Below are positions 49,888 through 50,902 of a stretch of DNA of 50,902 nucleotides, in pieces. Within the stretch, counting starts at the first letter, position 1, and every line of letters begins with the position of its first letter. The DNA lies in assembly GCA_002354205.1 (NCBI GenBank), contig DELD01000005.1, positions 1-50,902 of the forward strand, read 5' to 3'. The notes beneath the pieces were generated by a model that made no database searches, was not told where the DNA came from, and was given only the letters and a program-made list of their open reading frames with translations. Position numbers and translations under genes: made by a program. This stretch comes from Micavibrio sp. UBA2705 (GTDB lineage Bacteria; Pseudomonadota; Alphaproteobacteria; Micavibrionales; Micavibrionaceae).

Positions 49888-50883
49888 ATGACCATCGCGA
49901 AAAAAGAATTCATTGTCCTGATGGCAATGCTGATGTCCTTTACGGCTTTAACGATTGACGCGATACTCCCCGCCTTATCCTACATGAAAATAGACCTCAA
50001 TGTTGCTTCTGATAATCAGATTCAGTTTATGATTACATCCGTATTTATAGGTTTAATGATTGGCCAGCTTATTTTTGGCCCATTATCTGATAAAGTGGGG
50101 CGAAAAAATGGCCTTTATGTGGGCATCGCTGTTTTTGTGCTTGGGTCGGTTATTTCCTTATTTTCATCTTCATTCCTCTTCGTTATTTTAGGGCGATTTT
50201 TACAAGGTGTCGGCGCAGCATCGACCCGCGTTATCAGCGTCGCGATTGTCCGCGACGTCTATAGTGGGCGTGAAATGGCGCGGATAATGTCTTTTATCAT
50301 GGCTGTATTTATCTTTGTTCCTGTCATTGCCCCTTTGGTCGGTGAAGGGATCTTAATATTCTCAAAATGGCGAATGATTTTTACGTTCTACTTGGTGTGC
50401 TCGCTGCTTGTCTTGGGTTGGGTTTTTTGGCGGTTACACGAAACATCGGGTTTAAGTGATGATACAAATGATACCGCGCCTAAAATGGGTCTGGTCGAAA
50501 GCTTCATCAGTGTACTGCAAAACAAACAAACACTGGGCTACGCTATTGCTTCTGGTTTTATATTTGGTGGTTTTATGGGGTATTTAAACTCCGCACAGCA
50601 AATATTCCAAAACTTCTTCTCTGTCGGGCATTTATTTTCCGTGTGTTTCGGCATTTCCGCATTTTCAATTGGCGTGGCTTCTTTAGTCAATGGCTTTAGC
50701 GTGAAGCGTCTAGGCATACGCAAAACATGCAGCTATGCGATGCTGGCCATTATGCTGACGGGGCTTATATTCATGACTTGTTTTGATCTCGCCACAGCGG
50801 AGGGGTTATTTTACCCCTATATGATTTATGCTTCGGTGACGTTTTTCTTCTTTGGTTTCCTATTTGGTAACTTCAATGGGTAG
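49888..50883 (+). CDS. Bcr/CflA-type MFS multidrug efflux protein, frame broken near the C-terminus
   Basis: This drug:proton antiporter of the 12-helix Bcr/CflA group starts normally. It has AILPALSYM in helix 1, QLIFGPLSDKVGRKN (the MFS loop 2-3 motif), and RFLQGVGAASTRVISVAIVRD (helix 4-5 region, quoted here only as landmarks). The frame stops at residue 331 right after FGNFN, while family members have about 390-410 residues. From memory, relatives continue after this motif with a segment ending MEPMG. Here the sequence MGSVAKFNA is found in another frame from 50876 to the window end. This points to a small deletion or a sequencing error that removed about six codons out of frame. Ten or so membrane helices remain. 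Confidence 0.8.
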   Translation: MTIAKKEFIVLMAMLMSFTALTIDAILPALSYMKIDLNVASDNQIQFMITSVFIGLMIGQLIFGPLSDKVGRKNGLYVGIAVFVLGSVISLFSSSFLFVILGRFLQGVGAASTRVISVAIVRDVYSGREMARIMSFIMAVFIFVPVIAPLVGEGILIFSKWRMIFTFYLVCSLLVLGWVFWRLHETSGLSDDTNDTAPKMGLVESFISVLQNKQTLGYAIASGFIFGGFMGYLNSAQQIFQNFFSVGHLFSVCFGISAFSIGVASLVNGFSVKRLGIRKTCSYAMLAIMLTGLIFMTCFDLATAEGLFYPYMIYASVTFFFFGFLFGNFNG

Positions 50884-50902
50884 TGTCGCAAAGTTTAACG
50901 CT

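Noticed and set aside
1..50902. tRNA, rRNA, CRISPR arrays, insertion sequences and prophage genes
   Set aside because: None seen on either strand; no transposase, integrase, Cas or phage structural proteins among the translated frames, and no regular short repeats outside the repeat-protein gene.

Overview
This window is a dense stretch of bacterial chromosome, most likely from an alphaproteobacterium of moderate GC content. That placement is an inference from gene styles: a YerC/YecD-type TrpR relative beside hisG, a beta-oxidation protein with the dehydrogenase domain in front of the hydratase domain, a triple LplT-PlsC-Aas fusion, and a DUF4402/chaperone/usher pilus locus. I see no tRNA, rRNA, CRISPR array, insertion sequence or phage gene, and no gap above 300 bases without a gene. 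Several convergent pairs share their stop codons, so the genome is compact.

Layout. 1-5.4 kb: a surface-pilus locus with two DUF4402 pilin-like proteins, a PapD-like chaperone and an unusual usher-like outer-membrane protein whose C-terminus carries an AMIN domain. A near-consensus promoter abutting a Fur-box-like element precedes the second DUF4402 gene. 5.4-6.6 kb: a TrpR-family regulator and a divergent HisG. 6.6-12.5 kb: a leftward fadD-fadA-fadN-like beta-oxidation operon with a PsrA-like palindrome in its leader. 12.7-14 kb: a YcaD-like MFS transporter. 14.1-19 kb: a tight four-gene operon (glutamine-synthetase-like ligase, aldehyde dehydrogenase, iron alcohol dehydrogenase, class I amidotransferase-like hydrolase) for gamma-glutamylated amine or amino-alcohol catabolism. 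A PuuB-like oxidase at 36.9-38.2 kb may belong to the same metabolism.

19-24.4 kb: an RNase II/R-type exonuclease, a ClpA unfoldase with a divergent N-domain, and small unknown proteins. 24.4-32 kb: an accessory-looking stretch of exported unknowns (lipoprotein, Asn-rich repeat protein, Cys-rich protein, a membrane protein with a Sel1-like tail) plus a pirin/FMN-reductase operon divergent from a YhaJ-like LysR regulator. 32-36.9 kb: a TetR regulator divergent from a lipase and the LplT-PlsC-Aas fusion, with two matching palindromic operators between them, suggesting a membrane lysophospholipid remodelling unit.

38.3-43 kb: a Cus-type copper/silver efflux pair (adaptor and RND pump) behind a small Met/Cys/His-rich exported protein, with no outer-membrane channel gene. 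43-50.9 kb: a HAD phosphatase, an orphan histidine kinase, a UPF0178 protein, a PstS-like binding protein translationally coupled to an adenine deaminase, a bacterial SETD3/LSMT-like SET-domain protein with a changed NH motif, a small ORF with its own promoter, and a Bcr/CflA-type efflux gene whose frame breaks at a conserved motif near the window end.

The points most worth a second look are the usher-AMIN fusion and its possible iron control, the SET-like protein, the four-enzyme gamma-glutamyl pathway, the GGAEVEN repeat protein with its neighbours, and the TetR and PsrA-like operators.
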